The position numbers and the translations under genes are program-made. This document shows positions 7,729 to 17,095 of a stretch of DNA of 64,000 nucleotides, in pieces. The DNA is from Scatomonas sp963930955 (lineage in GTDB: Bacteria; Bacillota; Clostridia; Lachnospirales; Lachnospiraceae), in NCBI GenBank assembly GCA_963930955.1, contig OZ006967.1, forward strand, positions 1,798,001-1,862,000. The letters run 5' to 3'. Position 1 is the first letter of the stretch. Each line of letters opens with the position of its first letter. Under the pieces are notes generated by a model. That model worked only from the letters and a program-made list of their open reading frames with translations. It searched no databases and was not told where the DNA came from.

Positions 7729-9577
7729 GAATTTCCGGAGTCCGGAGCCCAGAGGCATGCAGTCCACAATCATGGGAGCCTTTTCTGTGATTTCCCTTCT
7801 GATTATGCTGATCCTGGGAGTAGTGCTGTATCTTCGGTTTTCCAACGTATCCAGGGATGAAATTGTTCAGTCTACAGAAAAACTCATGGAGCAGACGGGT
7901 GACAATCTGGAGGATTATCTGGTAAGTATACGGCAGATTTCGGATACGGCCTATTACAATGTGATTAAAGAAATTGATTTTTCCGGCCAGTCCAATACCA
8001 TTCAGAAGGGAATGAACCTTCTCTACGAGTCCAACCAGGATAATCTTCGCAGCATTGCTTTGTACAATCACTACGGAAGCCTCCTGGCGGCAGAACCCAT
8101 TGCCTCCCAGAAAGAGGATCCCAATGTAACCCGTCAGGAGTGGTACCAAAAAGCTATGGGGGAAACAGAAAATATGTTTTTTTCTACCCCTCATATCCAG
8201 AATCTGTTTGACGACGGCACAAAAGAATACTACTGGGTAATTTCTCTCAGCCGGGCGGTGGAGCTGACTTCCGGAGGGGATTCTCAAATGGGAGTGCTTC
8301 TGGTAGATATGGATTATTCAGGAATATCAAGGATGATGAACCAGATCAATACGGACAACGAAGGGCAGTATTACTATCTCTGCGACAGCAAAGGGGAGAT
8401 CATCTACCATCCCAGGCAGATTCAGCTCAGCGACGGGATCATCCGGGAATCCAATCAGGAAGCATCTTCTTACAGCAACGGAGTTTACGATGAAACTTTT
8501 GAAGGAGCCAAAAGAAAAATCATTGTCAATACCATCAGCTATACCGGTTGGAAATTGGTGGGCGTTATCCCCTATACCACCTTTACCAGGAGTATGGTCA
8601 ACATCCGCTATTTTATCGTACTGCTCCTGCTGCTGATGGCAATGATGCTGGCAGTGATCAACCGTGTGGTCTCCGTGCGGATTGCCAGTCCCATACTGAA
8701 GCTAAATAATTCTGTCAAGGAATACGAGGCAGGGCATAAGCCTGCAATTTATATCGGAGGTTCTCAGGAAATCAGACATCTGGGATACTCGATCCAGAGA
8801 TCTTACGAGCAGATTGAAGAACTTATGAAGAAGATCATCCTGGAACAGAATGAGAGAAGGAAAAGCGAACTGGATGCTCTGCAAAGCCAGATCAACCCCC
8901 ATTTCCTCTACAACGCCCTGGAATCTATTACCTGGATGGTAGAAGGGGAGAGAAACGATGAAGCGGTGTTCATGATTTCTCAGCTGGCAAAGCTGTTCCG
9001 TATCAGTCTTTCCAAAGGCCGCACAGTAATCAGTATCCGGGATGAGATCCAGCACGCCAGAAGCTATATGGAAATCCAGAAGATCCGATATAAGAATTCT
9101 TTTCAGGTGGTTTTTCAGGTGGAGCCGGAAGTGTATTCCTGCTGCACGGTAAAACTGATCCTGCAGCCGCTTCTGGAAAACGCCATTAATTATGGAATCA
9201 GCGAAGTGGATGAGGGGGGAGAAATCCGGGTAAGCGGAAAAATTCTTCACGGAGACATCCTGCTGGAGGTGGCGGACAACGGAATTGGCATGACGGAGGA
9301 AGAAGTGAAGTTTGCCCTGACAGACAGCAGCCATGTGACAAAGCATGGATCCGGGGTAGGCCTTATTAATGTAAACAATCGGATCCGCCTGCTGTTCGGA
9401 GAAAAGTATGGCCTTGTGATTCAGAGTGAACCGGACGTGGGCACCAGGGTTTCTATCTGTATGCCGGCTGTGCCTTATACAGAAGAAAACAGAGAGATCC
9501 TGGAAAGGGGCTATATGTTCAGCAAAGAGGAATTGAATGTCATAAAAATGCAGGTAAACGATCATGAAAAGCAATAA
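7709..9577 (+). CDS. Sensor histidine kinase, YesM type
   Basis: The 622-residue membrane kinase has a first membrane segment near residues 20-42, a large extracellular sensing domain to about 295, a second membrane segment (VLLLLLMAMMLAVI), a HAMP-like linker, the His_kinase domain with phospho-acceptor H398 in QINPHFLYNALES, and an ATPase domain with DNGIGM and GSGVGLINVNNRI. The reading frame stays open upstream to 7649, but I chose GTG 7709, which has GGAG 10 bases upstream and overlaps the regulator gene by only 20 bases. ATG 7757 is the alternative. It is the partner of the regulator upstream and may receive ligand information from the binding proteins downstream. Confidence 0.9.
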   Translation: MRKKIFKNFRSPEPRGMQSTIMGAFSVISLLIMLILGVVLYLRFSNVSRDEIVQSTEKLMEQTGDNLEDYLVSIRQISDTAYYNVIKEIDFSGQSNTIQKGMNLLYESNQDNLRSIALYNHYGSLLAAEPIASQKEDPNVTRQEWYQKAMGETENMFFSTPHIQNLFDDGTKEYYWVISLSRAVELTSGGDSQMGVLLVDMDYSGISRMMNQINTDNEGQYYYLCDSKGEIIYHPRQIQLSDGIIRESNQEASSYSNGVYDETFEGAKRKIIVNTISYTGWKLVGVIPYTTFTRSMVNIRYFIVLLLLLMAMMLAVINRVVSVRIASPILKLNNSVKEYEAGHKPAIYIGGSQEIRHLGYSIQRSYEQIEELMKKIILEQNERRKSELDALQSQINPHFLYNALESITWMVEGERNDEAVFMISQLAKLFRISLSKGRTVISIRDEIQHARSYMEIQKIRYKNSFQVVFQVEPEVYSCCTVKLILQPLLENAINYGISEVDEGGEIRVSGKILHGDILLEVADNGIGMTEEEVKFALTDSSHVTKHGSGVGLINVNNRIRLLFGEKYGLVIQSEPDVGTRVSICMPAVPYTEENREILERGYMFSKEELNVIKMQVNDHEKQ

Positions 9578-10529
9578 GACCTTTCTTTTAACGGAAGCAG
9601 TTCTGGGAATCCTGGTAATTCTGGCGGCGGTTTTTATGGTGCTGGGAGAAAACGCGGGGGATTCCTCAAAAATTGCGGTAATCATAGAGGATTCCGAGGA
9701 CAGTCAATGGTCATCTTTCCGATACGGGCTGCGGATGGCTGCGGAGGATCTGGGGGTAGAACTTTCTGTGGCCAGTACAGTGGGGGAACTAACCCTGGAA
9801 GAGGCGGGAAAGCTTATTGAGCAGGAGATCGCCGCCGGAGCCGACGGCATCATCCTGCAGCCGCCCCCAGGGAGTACAGTAAAGGAAATGATCAGCAGAG
9901 CAGACCACCAGGTTCCTGTTATGCTGGTGGAATCAACAGAAACTGCTGAACCGGCAGATTCCGATTTCCCGGTTACCCGTCCGGATAATTACGCCCTGGG
10001 ACAGGCGTTAGCGGAAGAAATCCTTGCTGACTGCGGGGAGAATATTCAGGGAAAAGCCTTGGGAATCGTTTCCGCTGATCCAGGTTCTGAAGCAGCAGCC
10101 AGCAGGGAACAGGGGTTCCGGGAGCGGATGAAAGGAACCGGGGCCAGGGTCAGCTGGTCTCTGACAGATCTTTTTCGGGAGGAAAACGCATTGTCTCATA
10201 TGGCAAAAGCAGATTTTATCGTTGCCCTGGATGACGCCAGTTTTACTTTGGCAGGGGAATATTCTGCCGGAAATGATCTGCACGGGGCAATTGTTTACGG
10301 GATTGGCAATTCTACCGAGGCGGCTTACTATCTGGACACGGGAGCCGCTGAGTGTCTGATCGTGCCGGATTTCTTTAATCTCGGCTATAAAAGTCTGCAG
10401 GAACTGACGAAAGAACTCAGACATTTCCTGGGGAAAATGGAAACTCAGACGATTTCTTATACTGTGATCCGGAAGGATACCCTGTTTTCCAAAAAGAATC
10501 AGGAACTTTTGCTGACCATGAATCAGTAG
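9564..10529 (+). CDS. Membrane-anchored periplasmic-binding-protein-like sugar sensor
   Basis: This 321-residue protein is a type I periplasmic binding fold: SKIAVIIEDSEDSQWSSFRY near the start, then GADGIILQPPPGST, the canonical first-lobe pattern, in normal order. It has one N-terminal membrane segment (FLLTEAVLGILVILAAVFMV, about 8-27) and no lipobox, so it is tethered by the helix rather than by lipid. It overlaps the kinase gene by 14 bases, which suggests coupled translation and a role in presenting ligand to the kinase rather than in transport. No transporter genes accompany it. Confidence 0.8.
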   Translation: MKSNKTFLLTEAVLGILVILAAVFMVLGENAGDSSKIAVIIEDSEDSQWSSFRYGLRMAAEDLGVELSVASTVGELTLEEAGKLIEQEIAAGADGIILQPPPGSTVKEMISRADHQVPVMLVESTETAEPADSDFPVTRPDNYALGQALAEEILADCGENIQGKALGIVSADPGSEAAASREQGFRERMKGTGARVSWSLTDLFREENALSHMAKADFIVALDDASFTLAGEYSAGNDLHGAIVYGIGNSTEAAYYLDTGAAECLIVPDFFNLGYKSLQELTKELRHFLGKMETQTISYTVIRKDTLFSKKNQELLLTMNQ

Positions 10530-10551
10530 CTGAAGGAGAGGGGAGGAAGTT

Positions 10552-11610
10552 ATGAAAACAAAAAAGATCATAGGGGCGGCCCTGGCCCTCTCCCTGGGAA
10601 TTCAGCTGGCAGCCTGCGGAGACGGAGAAAAAGACAGATCTGCCGATGCGCTGGTGGGAATTACCTGCTATAATCAGAGCGATACATTTGTCAGTGAACT
10701 TCTGGCCTGTTTTGAAGCAGAGCTTGCCGTACGGGAAAACCAGAATTTTCAGACGGTCATTACCGTCCGGGACGCGGCCGGTTCCCAGCGGACCCAGGAG
10801 GATCAGGTGAGAGAATTGCTTGAAGCCGGCTGCAATGTACTGTGCGTGAATCTGGTGGACCGGGCGGATCCTTCTGAAATTATTGATCTGGCCAGAAAAA
10901 ATAATGTGCCCTTGATTTTCTTCAATCGGGAACCGGTGGCGGAAGACATGCTGCAGTGGGAAAGACTGTACTATGTAGGGGCTCCTGCGGATCAGTCCGG
11001 AAATATGCAGGGGGAACTGGCGGCTGAAGCCATAAAAAACAGCGGACAGATAGACCGCAATAAAGACGGAAAGATCCAGTATGTAGTTCTGGAAGGAGAA
11101 CCGGGACATCAGGATGCCATCATCCGAACAGAGAATTCTGTGGAAACCCTGCGGGAACAGGGTATACAGATGGAAAAACTCAGCTATGGCATTGCCAACT
11201 GGAATCGGGCCCAGGCGGAAAACCGTATGCTGCAGATGATCAGCCAGTACCAGAATCAGATTGAACTGGTGCTGGCCAATAATGATGCCATGGCATTGGG
11301 AGGCCTGGATGCTTATCGGAAACTGAACTGGACCGAATCAGCGGTTCCGGTGTTTTTCGGCATCGACGGAACAACAGAGGGACTGGAAGCTGTCAAAGAG
11401 GGACGGATCGCCGGAACAGTCTACAATGATAAAGAGGGACAGGCAGCTGCTATGGCGGATCTGACAGAAGCTTTGGTTACAGGACAGGGCATGGAAGAAA
11501 TCCGGTTTGACGGCCGCCGGTCTATTTATCTTCCCTACGCAAAAGTGACAAAAGAAAATGTGGATCAATTTATGAGGAGGGATGATCTGCCTAAGGAGGG
11601 AGAGAACTGA
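10552..11610 (+). CDS. MglB-like galactose/glucose-binding lipoprotein (normal domain order)
   Basis: The 352-residue lipoprotein (lipobox LAAC, Cys about 23) is a standard MglB-type binding protein: VGITCYNQSDTFVSELL, NVLCVNLVDRADPSEIIDLA, PLIFFNREP, YYVGAPADQSGNMQGELA, DRNKDGKIQYVVLEGEPGHQ, LANNDAMALGGLDAY. It follows the membrane-anchored binding protein by 22 bases and closes the regulator operon. As mglBAC already has its own binding protein, this one is probably a sensor for the YesM kinase, although it could also feed the transporter. It provides the unpermuted reference for the protein at 1346-2668. Confidence 0.88.
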   Translation: MKTKKIIGAALALSLGIQLAACGDGEKDRSADALVGITCYNQSDTFVSELLACFEAELAVRENQNFQTVITVRDAAGSQRTQEDQVRELLEAGCNVLCVNLVDRADPSEIIDLARKNNVPLIFFNREPVAEDMLQWERLYYVGAPADQSGNMQGELAAEAIKNSGQIDRNKDGKIQYVVLEGEPGHQDAIIRTENSVETLREQGIQMEKLSYGIANWNRAQAENRMLQMISQYQNQIELVLANNDAMALGGLDAYRKLNWTESAVPVFFGIDGTTEGLEAVKEGRIAGTVYNDKEGQAAAMADLTEALVTGQGMEEIRFDGRRSIYLPYAKVTKENVDQFMRRDDLPKEGEN

Positions 11611-11621
11611 AAAAGCGCGTC

Positions 11622-11650
11622 TTGCCCTGAATCTTCGGCTATGCTATAAT
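11622..11650 (+). promoter_or_regulatory. SigmaA-type promoter upstream of the SseB-like gene
   Basis: TTGCCC (11622-11627), 17 bases, then a perfect TATAAT (11645-11650) with an extended -10 TGC. The start of transcription would be near 11657, 48 bases before the ATG at 11705. Confidence 0.75.
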
Positions 11651-11704
11651 AGTCCGGAGACAGAAAAGCAGTCCGAAAGGGACTGCGGAGAAAGAGGAAG
11701 AGTT

Positions 11705-12517
11705 ATGACCATAGATAATCGATTTCTGATCAAAAAGTTTGAAAGCTTTGAGAATATTTTTGTGCTGTTCTCTCAGGCGACCAAGCTTCCCTTTGTGGAG
11801 TGCGATGAGGAAACCTTTGACGATCAGGTTTACGTATTTACTGATGAAGCGCAGACCAAGGAATTTGCCAAGAAGTACACAAAAGAAAAAATTCTTTTGC
11901 TTGCTGTAAAGATTCCCCAGCCCCAGATCAAAGCTTTTCTTTCCGGCCTGTATGCCATAGGCGTCAATGCGCTGGTAGTGCAGGATGAGGGGGCGCCGGT
12001 GCGGGTAGAACTGGAACAGCTGTCGCCAAAACCGGATCTGGAAGCCTTGAAATCCCAGCCCATTCCCAAGCTGAATCCGGAACTGCAGCTGACTGCCCTG
12101 TACTTTCTTCAGGAGCTGCGCCGTCCCATGGAGCGCACAGCCGCAGATCGGAAACAGCTCCGGACTCTGGAAGAAGAAATGGCGGTAAACCTGATGAAAT
12201 CCCGGTTTATCATTGCCGTAGATGTGACGGATGTAGAAGGAGAATGGGATCCGAAAGATAAGAATCAGAAGGTGAAGATCCCCTTTGTAAAAAACAAAGA
12301 CGGAAGCATTTTCCAGCCCTGTTACTCCGACATGGGAGAGTTCCAGAAGTTTAACGCAAAAAATAAAAATAACAAATACAGGATTATAGCAGCGCCTTAT
12401 GATGAGCTGCAGAAATATCTGATCAGAGATGCCAAGGGTTTTGTGTTTAATCCTGCAGGTTTTAATCTGGTCCTTACCAGAGAACAGATGGAACAGATGA
12501 AAAAAAATTATGCGTAA
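11705..12517 (+). CDS. SseB-family protein
   Basis: The 270-residue cytoplasmic protein ends with a region typical of SseB domains: KIPFVKNKDGSIFQPCYSDM, then KGFVFNPAGFNLVLTREQM at the C-terminus. The first 130 residues (ENIFVLFSQATKLPFVECDE, YVFTDEAQTKEFAKKY) look like a second, more divergent copy. I chose ATG 11705 (AGAGGAAGAG ribosome binding site) over an upstream in-frame codon at 11582, because that longer start would overlap the preceding gene and the promoter. The family has no settled enzymatic role in Firmicutes. It stands alone in its operon or is read with the peptidase gene. Confidence 0.75.
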   Translation: MTIDNRFLIKKFESFENIFVLFSQATKLPFVECDEETFDDQVYVFTDEAQTKEFAKKYTKEKILLLAVKIPQPQIKAFLSGLYAIGVNALVVQDEGAPVRVELEQLSPKPDLEALKSQPIPKLNPELQLTALYFLQELRRPMERTAADRKQLRTLEEEMAVNLMKSRFIIAVDVTDVEGEWDPKDKNQKVKIPFVKNKDGSIFQPCYSDMGEFQKFNAKNKNNKYRIIAAPYDELQKYLIRDAKGFVFNPAGFNLVLTREQMEQMKKNYA

Positions 12518-12585
12518 GTCAGACTGAGGCTGTCCGAAAAAGGGCAGCCTTACTGCGATTCAGAGAGAAGGAGTAGATAAATAAG

Positions 12586-15501
12586 ATGCTTGAAGCTTAT
12601 GAATTATTGAAACAGGAGAGTATCCGGGATGTAAGGGCGGAAGGATATTTTCTGAGACATAAAAAAACAGGGGCCAGAGTGGCTGTTCTGTCCAATGAGG
12701 ATGAGAATAAGGTTTTTTCCATTGCTTTTCGCACGCCCCCGGAAAATTCCACAGGAGTGGCCCACATTATCGAACACACGGTGCTCTGCGGGTCCCGCAA
12801 GTTTCCCCTGAAGGATCCCTTTGTAGAATTGGCCAAGGGATCCCTCAACACCTTTCTCAATGCGATGACTTATCCGGACAAGACGGTTTATCCGGTGGCA
12901 AGCTGCAACGACAGAGATTTTCAGAATCTGATGGATGTATATCTGGATGCGGTGTTCTATCCAAACATTTACAAAACCGAGAAAATTTTCCGCCAGGAGG
13001 GCTGGCATTATCATCTGGAAAAACCGGAAGATCCTTTGACTTATAATGGAGTGGTTTACAATGAGATGAAGGGCGCTTTTTCCTCGCCGGAAAGCGTTCT
13101 GGAACGGGCGGTCATGAACGCGCTGTTTCCGGATACCCCCTATGGGGTGGAATCCGGCGGAGATCCGGAGGTGATTCCGGAGCTTTCTTACGAAGAATTT
13201 CTGGATTTTCACCGAAGGTATTACCATCCTTCCAATAGCTATATTTATCTTTATGGAAATGTAGATATGGAAGAAAAACTGGAGTGGCTGGATCGTGAAT
13301 ATCTGAGCCGTTTCGAAAAGGCCCAGGTAGACTCTGCCATTCCTCTGCAGAAAGCTTTTCAGGAGACCAGGGAGATCCGCATGGCTTACCCGGTTCTGGA
13401 GCAGGAACCTTTGGAAGACAATACGTATCTGTCCGCCAGCAAGGTGGTGGGGCAGAGCCTGGATACCACTCTGAATGTGGCCTTTTCCGTGCTGGAGTAC
13501 GCTTTGCTGGACGCCCCCGGCGCTCCGGTGAAGCAGGCTCTGCTGGACGCCCGGATCGGAAAAGATGTAGAGGCAGCCTATGAAGATGGGATCCTCCAGC
13601 CCTATTTTACGATCACTGCGAAGCAGGCCAATCCGGAAGATGCGGATCGTTTCCGCCAGGTGATCCGGGAAAGCCTGCAGAAAATTTCGGAAGAAGGAGT
13701 GGATCGGAAAGCCCTGGCTTCCGGCATTAATTATTTCGAGTTCCGTTTCCGGGAAGCAGATTACGCCTCCTTTCCCAAGGGGCTGATCTATGGCCTGGAT
13801 ATGCTGGATTCCTGGCTGTACGATCAGGAGCGGCCCTTTGATTATCTGAAGCAGCTGGATATTTTCCGGAAACTAAAGGAAAAAATGGAGGAAGGCTATT
13901 TTGAAGAATTGATCCGCAAGTATCTGCTGGATAATCCCCACGGCGCAGTGGTGGTGCTGGAGCCGGAAAGGGGGCTGGCGGAAAAGCGGGAAGCAGAAAC
14001 CGCAGAAAAGCTGGCAGCCTATAAAAACTCCCTTTCCAAAGAAGAGATAAAGAAATTCATTCAGGATACGGCAGCCCTGAAGGCCTATCAGGAAGAAGAA
14101 GACAGCCCGGAAGCCATAGAGAGTATTCCTCTGCTTCGGAGAGAAGATATCAGCAGAAAAACTCCTGTAAAGCTGAGAATGCAAAGGATGGAAAGGGAAG
14201 GAATGGAGATTCTGCATGAAGATTATGCCACCAACGGCATTGCGTATCTGACTCTGCTGTTTGACGTAAAGAAAGTTCCGGATCCGCTGATTCCCTACCT
14301 GGGGATTTTAAAGTCTGTATTGGGATCTATCCGCACGGAGCACTTTGACCATACGGCGCTTTTCCACGAGATTAACGGGAATACAGGCGGTTTAAGCTGC
14401 GGCCTGCAGGTATTTCCCAACCGGGAACAGCCGGAGGAATTCCGCAGAACTTTCGGCATCCGGGTGAAATATCTGTACCCGAAGCAGGAATTTGTATTCC
14501 GGATAATCCGGGAAATCCTGCTCACCTCCCATCTGGAGGATGAGAAGAGGCTCCGCGAGATTCTCTCCAGCATAAAGGGAAGGCTGCAGAGTGCCATTCC
14601 GGCTGCGGGGCACCAGTCTGCTTCCGCCAGAGCTCTGTCTTATCAGTCTCCCGTTTATGAATGGCAGGAGCGAACCCTGGGTATTACCTATTTCCGTCTG
14701 ATTGAAGAACTGGAAGGAAATTTTGAAGAGAAAAAAGAAGAACTGATCCGGAATCTGAAAGTTCTAATGAAGTATGTTTTCCGACCGGAAAACCTGACCG
14801 TGAGCATTACCGCTGAGACGGAAGGAATGGAAGGACTGGAAGAAGCCGCCCTGGCTCTGCGGAAGGATCTCTGCCAGGAAACCCTGGAGGCCGGTACCAC
14901 CATATTTCGGGGAGAACAGAGAAATGAGGCTTTCCGCACTTCCGGACAAGTACAGTATGTGGCGGCGGCCGGAAATTTCCGCAAGGCCGGCTTTGCGTAT
15001 ACCGGGGCCTTACGGATCCTGCGGACGATTCTGAATTACGATTATCTGTGGATGAACCTGCGGGTAAAAGGCGGAGCTTACGGATGTATGGGATCTTTTC
15101 AGCGTACGGGAGACAGCTATCTGGTATCTTACCGGGATCCGCATCTGGAGAGGACCCTGGAGGTGTATCGGAAACTGCCGGAGTATCTGCGGGGATTTCA
15201 GGCGGATGAGCGGGAAATGACCAAATATATTATCGGAACAGTCAGCGAACTGGATACGCCTATGAATGCGGCGGCAAAAGGGGCGCTCTGTCTGAATGCC
15301 TGGTACACGGGATACACGGAAAAGGATTTTCAGAAGGAGAGGGAAGAGGTACTGGATGCCGGACCAGAGGAGATCCGGCAGCTGCACGAAATTGCCCAGG
15401 CAATTTTAGACCAGAAAAATATCTGTGTAATCGGCAGTAAAGCTTCCATTGAGAAACACAAAAATCTTTTCGGCACGGTGGAAAACCTGGTATCAGTCTG
15501 A
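12586..15501 (+). CDS. M16C-family zinc metallopeptidase (presequence protease / Cym1-like)
   Basis: The 971-residue protein has the inverted zinc motif H60-I-I-E63-H64 (HIIEHTVLCGSRKFPLKDP) and the distal glutamate in VVYNEMKGAFSSPESVLER. Length and the ELAKGSLNTFLNAMTYPDKT segment match PreP-type M16C peptidases, in which two halves of about 450 residues close around a peptide of up to about 70 residues. The second half (RVKGGAYGCMGSF, YLVSYRDPHLERTL) lacks the zinc motif, as expected. It is cytoplasmic, without signal peptide, and probably degrades short peptides. A 9-bp hairpin at 12527-12550 precedes it; era begins 15 bases after it. Confidence 0.93.
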   Translation: MLEAYELLKQESIRDVRAEGYFLRHKKTGARVAVLSNEDENKVFSIAFRTPPENSTGVAHIIEHTVLCGSRKFPLKDPFVELAKGSLNTFLNAMTYPDKTVYPVASCNDRDFQNLMDVYLDAVFYPNIYKTEKIFRQEGWHYHLEKPEDPLTYNGVVYNEMKGAFSSPESVLERAVMNALFPDTPYGVESGGDPEVIPELSYEEFLDFHRRYYHPSNSYIYLYGNVDMEEKLEWLDREYLSRFEKAQVDSAIPLQKAFQETREIRMAYPVLEQEPLEDNTYLSASKVVGQSLDTTLNVAFSVLEYALLDAPGAPVKQALLDARIGKDVEAAYEDGILQPYFTITAKQANPEDADRFRQVIRESLQKISEEGVDRKALASGINYFEFRFREADYASFPKGLIYGLDMLDSWLYDQERPFDYLKQLDIFRKLKEKMEEGYFEELIRKYLLDNPHGAVVVLEPERGLAEKREAETAEKLAAYKNSLSKEEIKKFIQDTAALKAYQEEEDSPEAIESIPLLRREDISRKTPVKLRMQRMEREGMEILHEDYATNGIAYLTLLFDVKKVPDPLIPYLGILKSVLGSIRTEHFDHTALFHEINGNTGGLSCGLQVFPNREQPEEFRRTFGIRVKYLYPKQEFVFRIIREILLTSHLEDEKRLREILSSIKGRLQSAIPAAGHQSASARALSYQSPVYEWQERTLGITYFRLIEELEGNFEEKKEELIRNLKVLMKYVFRPENLTVSITAETEGMEGLEEAALALRKDLCQETLEAGTTIFRGEQRNEAFRTSGQVQYVAAAGNFRKAGFAYTGALRILRTILNYDYLWMNLRVKGGAYGCMGSFQRTGDSYLVSYRDPHLERTLEVYRKLPEYLRGFQADEREMTKYIIGTVSELDTPMNAAAKGALCLNAWYTGYTEKDFQKEREEVLDAGPEEIRQLHEIAQAILDQKNICVIGSKASIEKHKNLFGTVENLVSV

Positions 15502-15516
15502 AAGGGAGAAATGTAT

Positions 15517-16425
15517 ATGAAGGAACAATATAAATCCGGATTTGTAGCCCTGATCGGCCGTCCGAATGTAGGAAAATCCACTTTGATGAACCATCTCATC
15601 GGACAGAAGATTGCCATTACGTCCCGAAAACCGCAGACTACCCGAAACCGGATCCAGACAGTATACACCAGCAGCAGAGGGCAGATTGTTTTTCTGGACA
15701 CCCCGGGCATCCACAAAGCAAAAAACAAGCTGGGAGAATATATGGTATCAGCGGCGGAAAGCACACTGCGGGACGTAGACGCAGTGCTCTGGCTGGTAGA
15801 ACCAGCGGGATACATTGGGGCAGGGGAGCAGCACATTGCGGAGGTGCTGGGAAAATGCGGAAAACCGGTGGTGCTGGTTATCAATAAGATCGACCGGGCG
15901 GATCGGGCAAAGCTGCCGGAATATGCGGAAGCCTACCGGAAGCTCTATCCCTTTGAGGAAATTCTTATGGTATCCGCCCTTCGGAGCCTTCATCTGAATC
16001 AGATCCTGGATGCCCTGTACCGCCTGCTTCCGGAAGGTCCGCAGTTTTTTGACGAGGAAACCGTAACGGATCAGCCTCTGCGCCAGATCGCCGCAGAACT
16101 GATCCGGGAGAAAGCTCTTCGTTCTCTGGGTGACGAGATCCCCCATGGAATCGCAGTGACAATCGAGAAAATGAGAGAGCGGCCGGAGGGAGATCTGACA
16201 GATATCGAAGCAACAATTATCTGCGAGAGGGATTCCCATAAAGGAATCATTATTGGAAAAAAAGGAGCTATGCTGAAAAAAATCGGCACCGAGGCAAGAG
16301 GGGATATCGAAAAGCTTCTGGAGGGCCGGGTGAATCTGAAACTCTGGGTAAAAGTGCGCAAAGACTGGCGGGACAGTGACATTCTTATGAAAAATTACGG
16401 ATACGATAAGAAGGATCTGACCTGA
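15517..16425 (+). CDS. era: GTPase Era
   Basis: The 302-residue GTPase has G1 GRPNVGKST, G3 DTPG (FLDTPGIHKAKNKL), G4 NKID and a C-terminal KH RNA-binding domain with GIIIGKKGAMLKKIG. Era binds the 3' end of 16S rRNA and helps 30S assembly. I chose ATG 15517 rather than ATG 15511 because the GGGAG ribosome binding site (15504-15508) is 8 bases from 15517 but only 2 from 15511. It precedes recO by 14 bases, the common era-recO arrangement of Firmicutes. Confidence 0.95.
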   Translation: MKEQYKSGFVALIGRPNVGKSTLMNHLIGQKIAITSRKPQTTRNRIQTVYTSSRGQIVFLDTPGIHKAKNKLGEYMVSAAESTLRDVDAVLWLVEPAGYIGAGEQHIAEVLGKCGKPVVLVINKIDRADRAKLPEYAEAYRKLYPFEEILMVSALRSLHLNQILDALYRLLPEGPQFFDEETVTDQPLRQIAAELIREKALRSLGDEIPHGIAVTIEKMRERPEGDLTDIEATIICERDSHKGIIIGKKGAMLKKIGTEARGDIEKLLEGRVNLKLWVKVRKDWRDSDILMKNYGYDKKDLT

Positions 16426-16439
16426 AAAGGGCGGAAGAT

Positions 16440-17087
16440 ATGAGCGAAACAATAAAAGTATCGGGGATGGTCCTTTCCGCTATGCCTGCAGGGGATTATG
16501 ACAAGCGGCTGGTGCTGCTGACTCGGGAGAGAGGAAAAATCACAGCTTTCGCCAGAGGAGCCAGAAGGCCCACCAGCACCCTGCTGGCTGTTTCCAACCC
16601 TTTTGTGACCGGCGGATTTTCCCTGATCCAGGGAAGGACTTCTTATAGTTTGCTGCAGGCCTCAGTCCGGAATTATTTTACGGAACTGGCCATGGCACAG
16701 CCGGAAGTTTATTACGGATTTTATTTTCTGGAACTGGCGGATTATTACGGGAGAGAGGGAATTGATGGAACAGATATGCTGAATCTGCTGTATCTTTCCG
16801 TGAAAGCATTGCTGGCTTCCAGCCTGGATAATCGACTGGTAAGAAGGATTTATGAGCTTCGCGCTATGACGGTGAACGGGGAATACGCCCCGGATGAACG
16901 CGCCATGAGTCCGGAGACCCTCTATGTATGCAGATACATTATGGAAGTCCCTTTGCAGAAATTATTTACGTTTTCAGTCACTCCGGAAGTGCTCCGGGAA
17001 CTGGAAGAAGTGCTGAACCGGCACATGGGACGGGTGCTGGACCGTCCCATGAAAAGCCGTGAAATATTAGAAACATTTTTAGGGTGA
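16440..17087 (+). CDS. recO: DNA repair protein RecO, short form without zinc-finger cysteines
   Basis: The 215-residue protein begins with the RecO OB-fold pattern (VSGMVLSAMPAGDYDKRLVL, ITAFARGARRPTS) and continues with the helical domain (YYGFYFLELADYYG). RecO works with RecR to load RecA on SSB-coated DNA. Family members are usually about 240-255 residues with four zinc-binding cysteines near residues 145-180. Here that stretch is shortened (YELRAMTVNGEYAPDERAMS) and the whole protein has a single cysteine. The gene is intact, follows era, and is likely functional, since the zinc site is not universal. Confidence 0.88.
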   Translation: MSETIKVSGMVLSAMPAGDYDKRLVLLTRERGKITAFARGARRPTSTLLAVSNPFVTGGFSLIQGRTSYSLLQASVRNYFTELAMAQPEVYYGFYFLELADYYGREGIDGTDMLNLLYLSVKALLASSLDNRLVRRIYELRAMTVNGEYAPDERAMSPETLYVCRYIMEVPLQKLFTFSVTPEVLRELEEVLNRHMGRVLDRPMKSREILETFLG

Positions 17088-17095
17088 GGAGAAAA

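Noticed and set aside
12527..12550. Hairpin before the M16C peptidase gene as a terminator
   Set aside because: AGGCTGTCC/GGGCAGCCT is a decent stem but lacks a U tract (TACTGCG follows).
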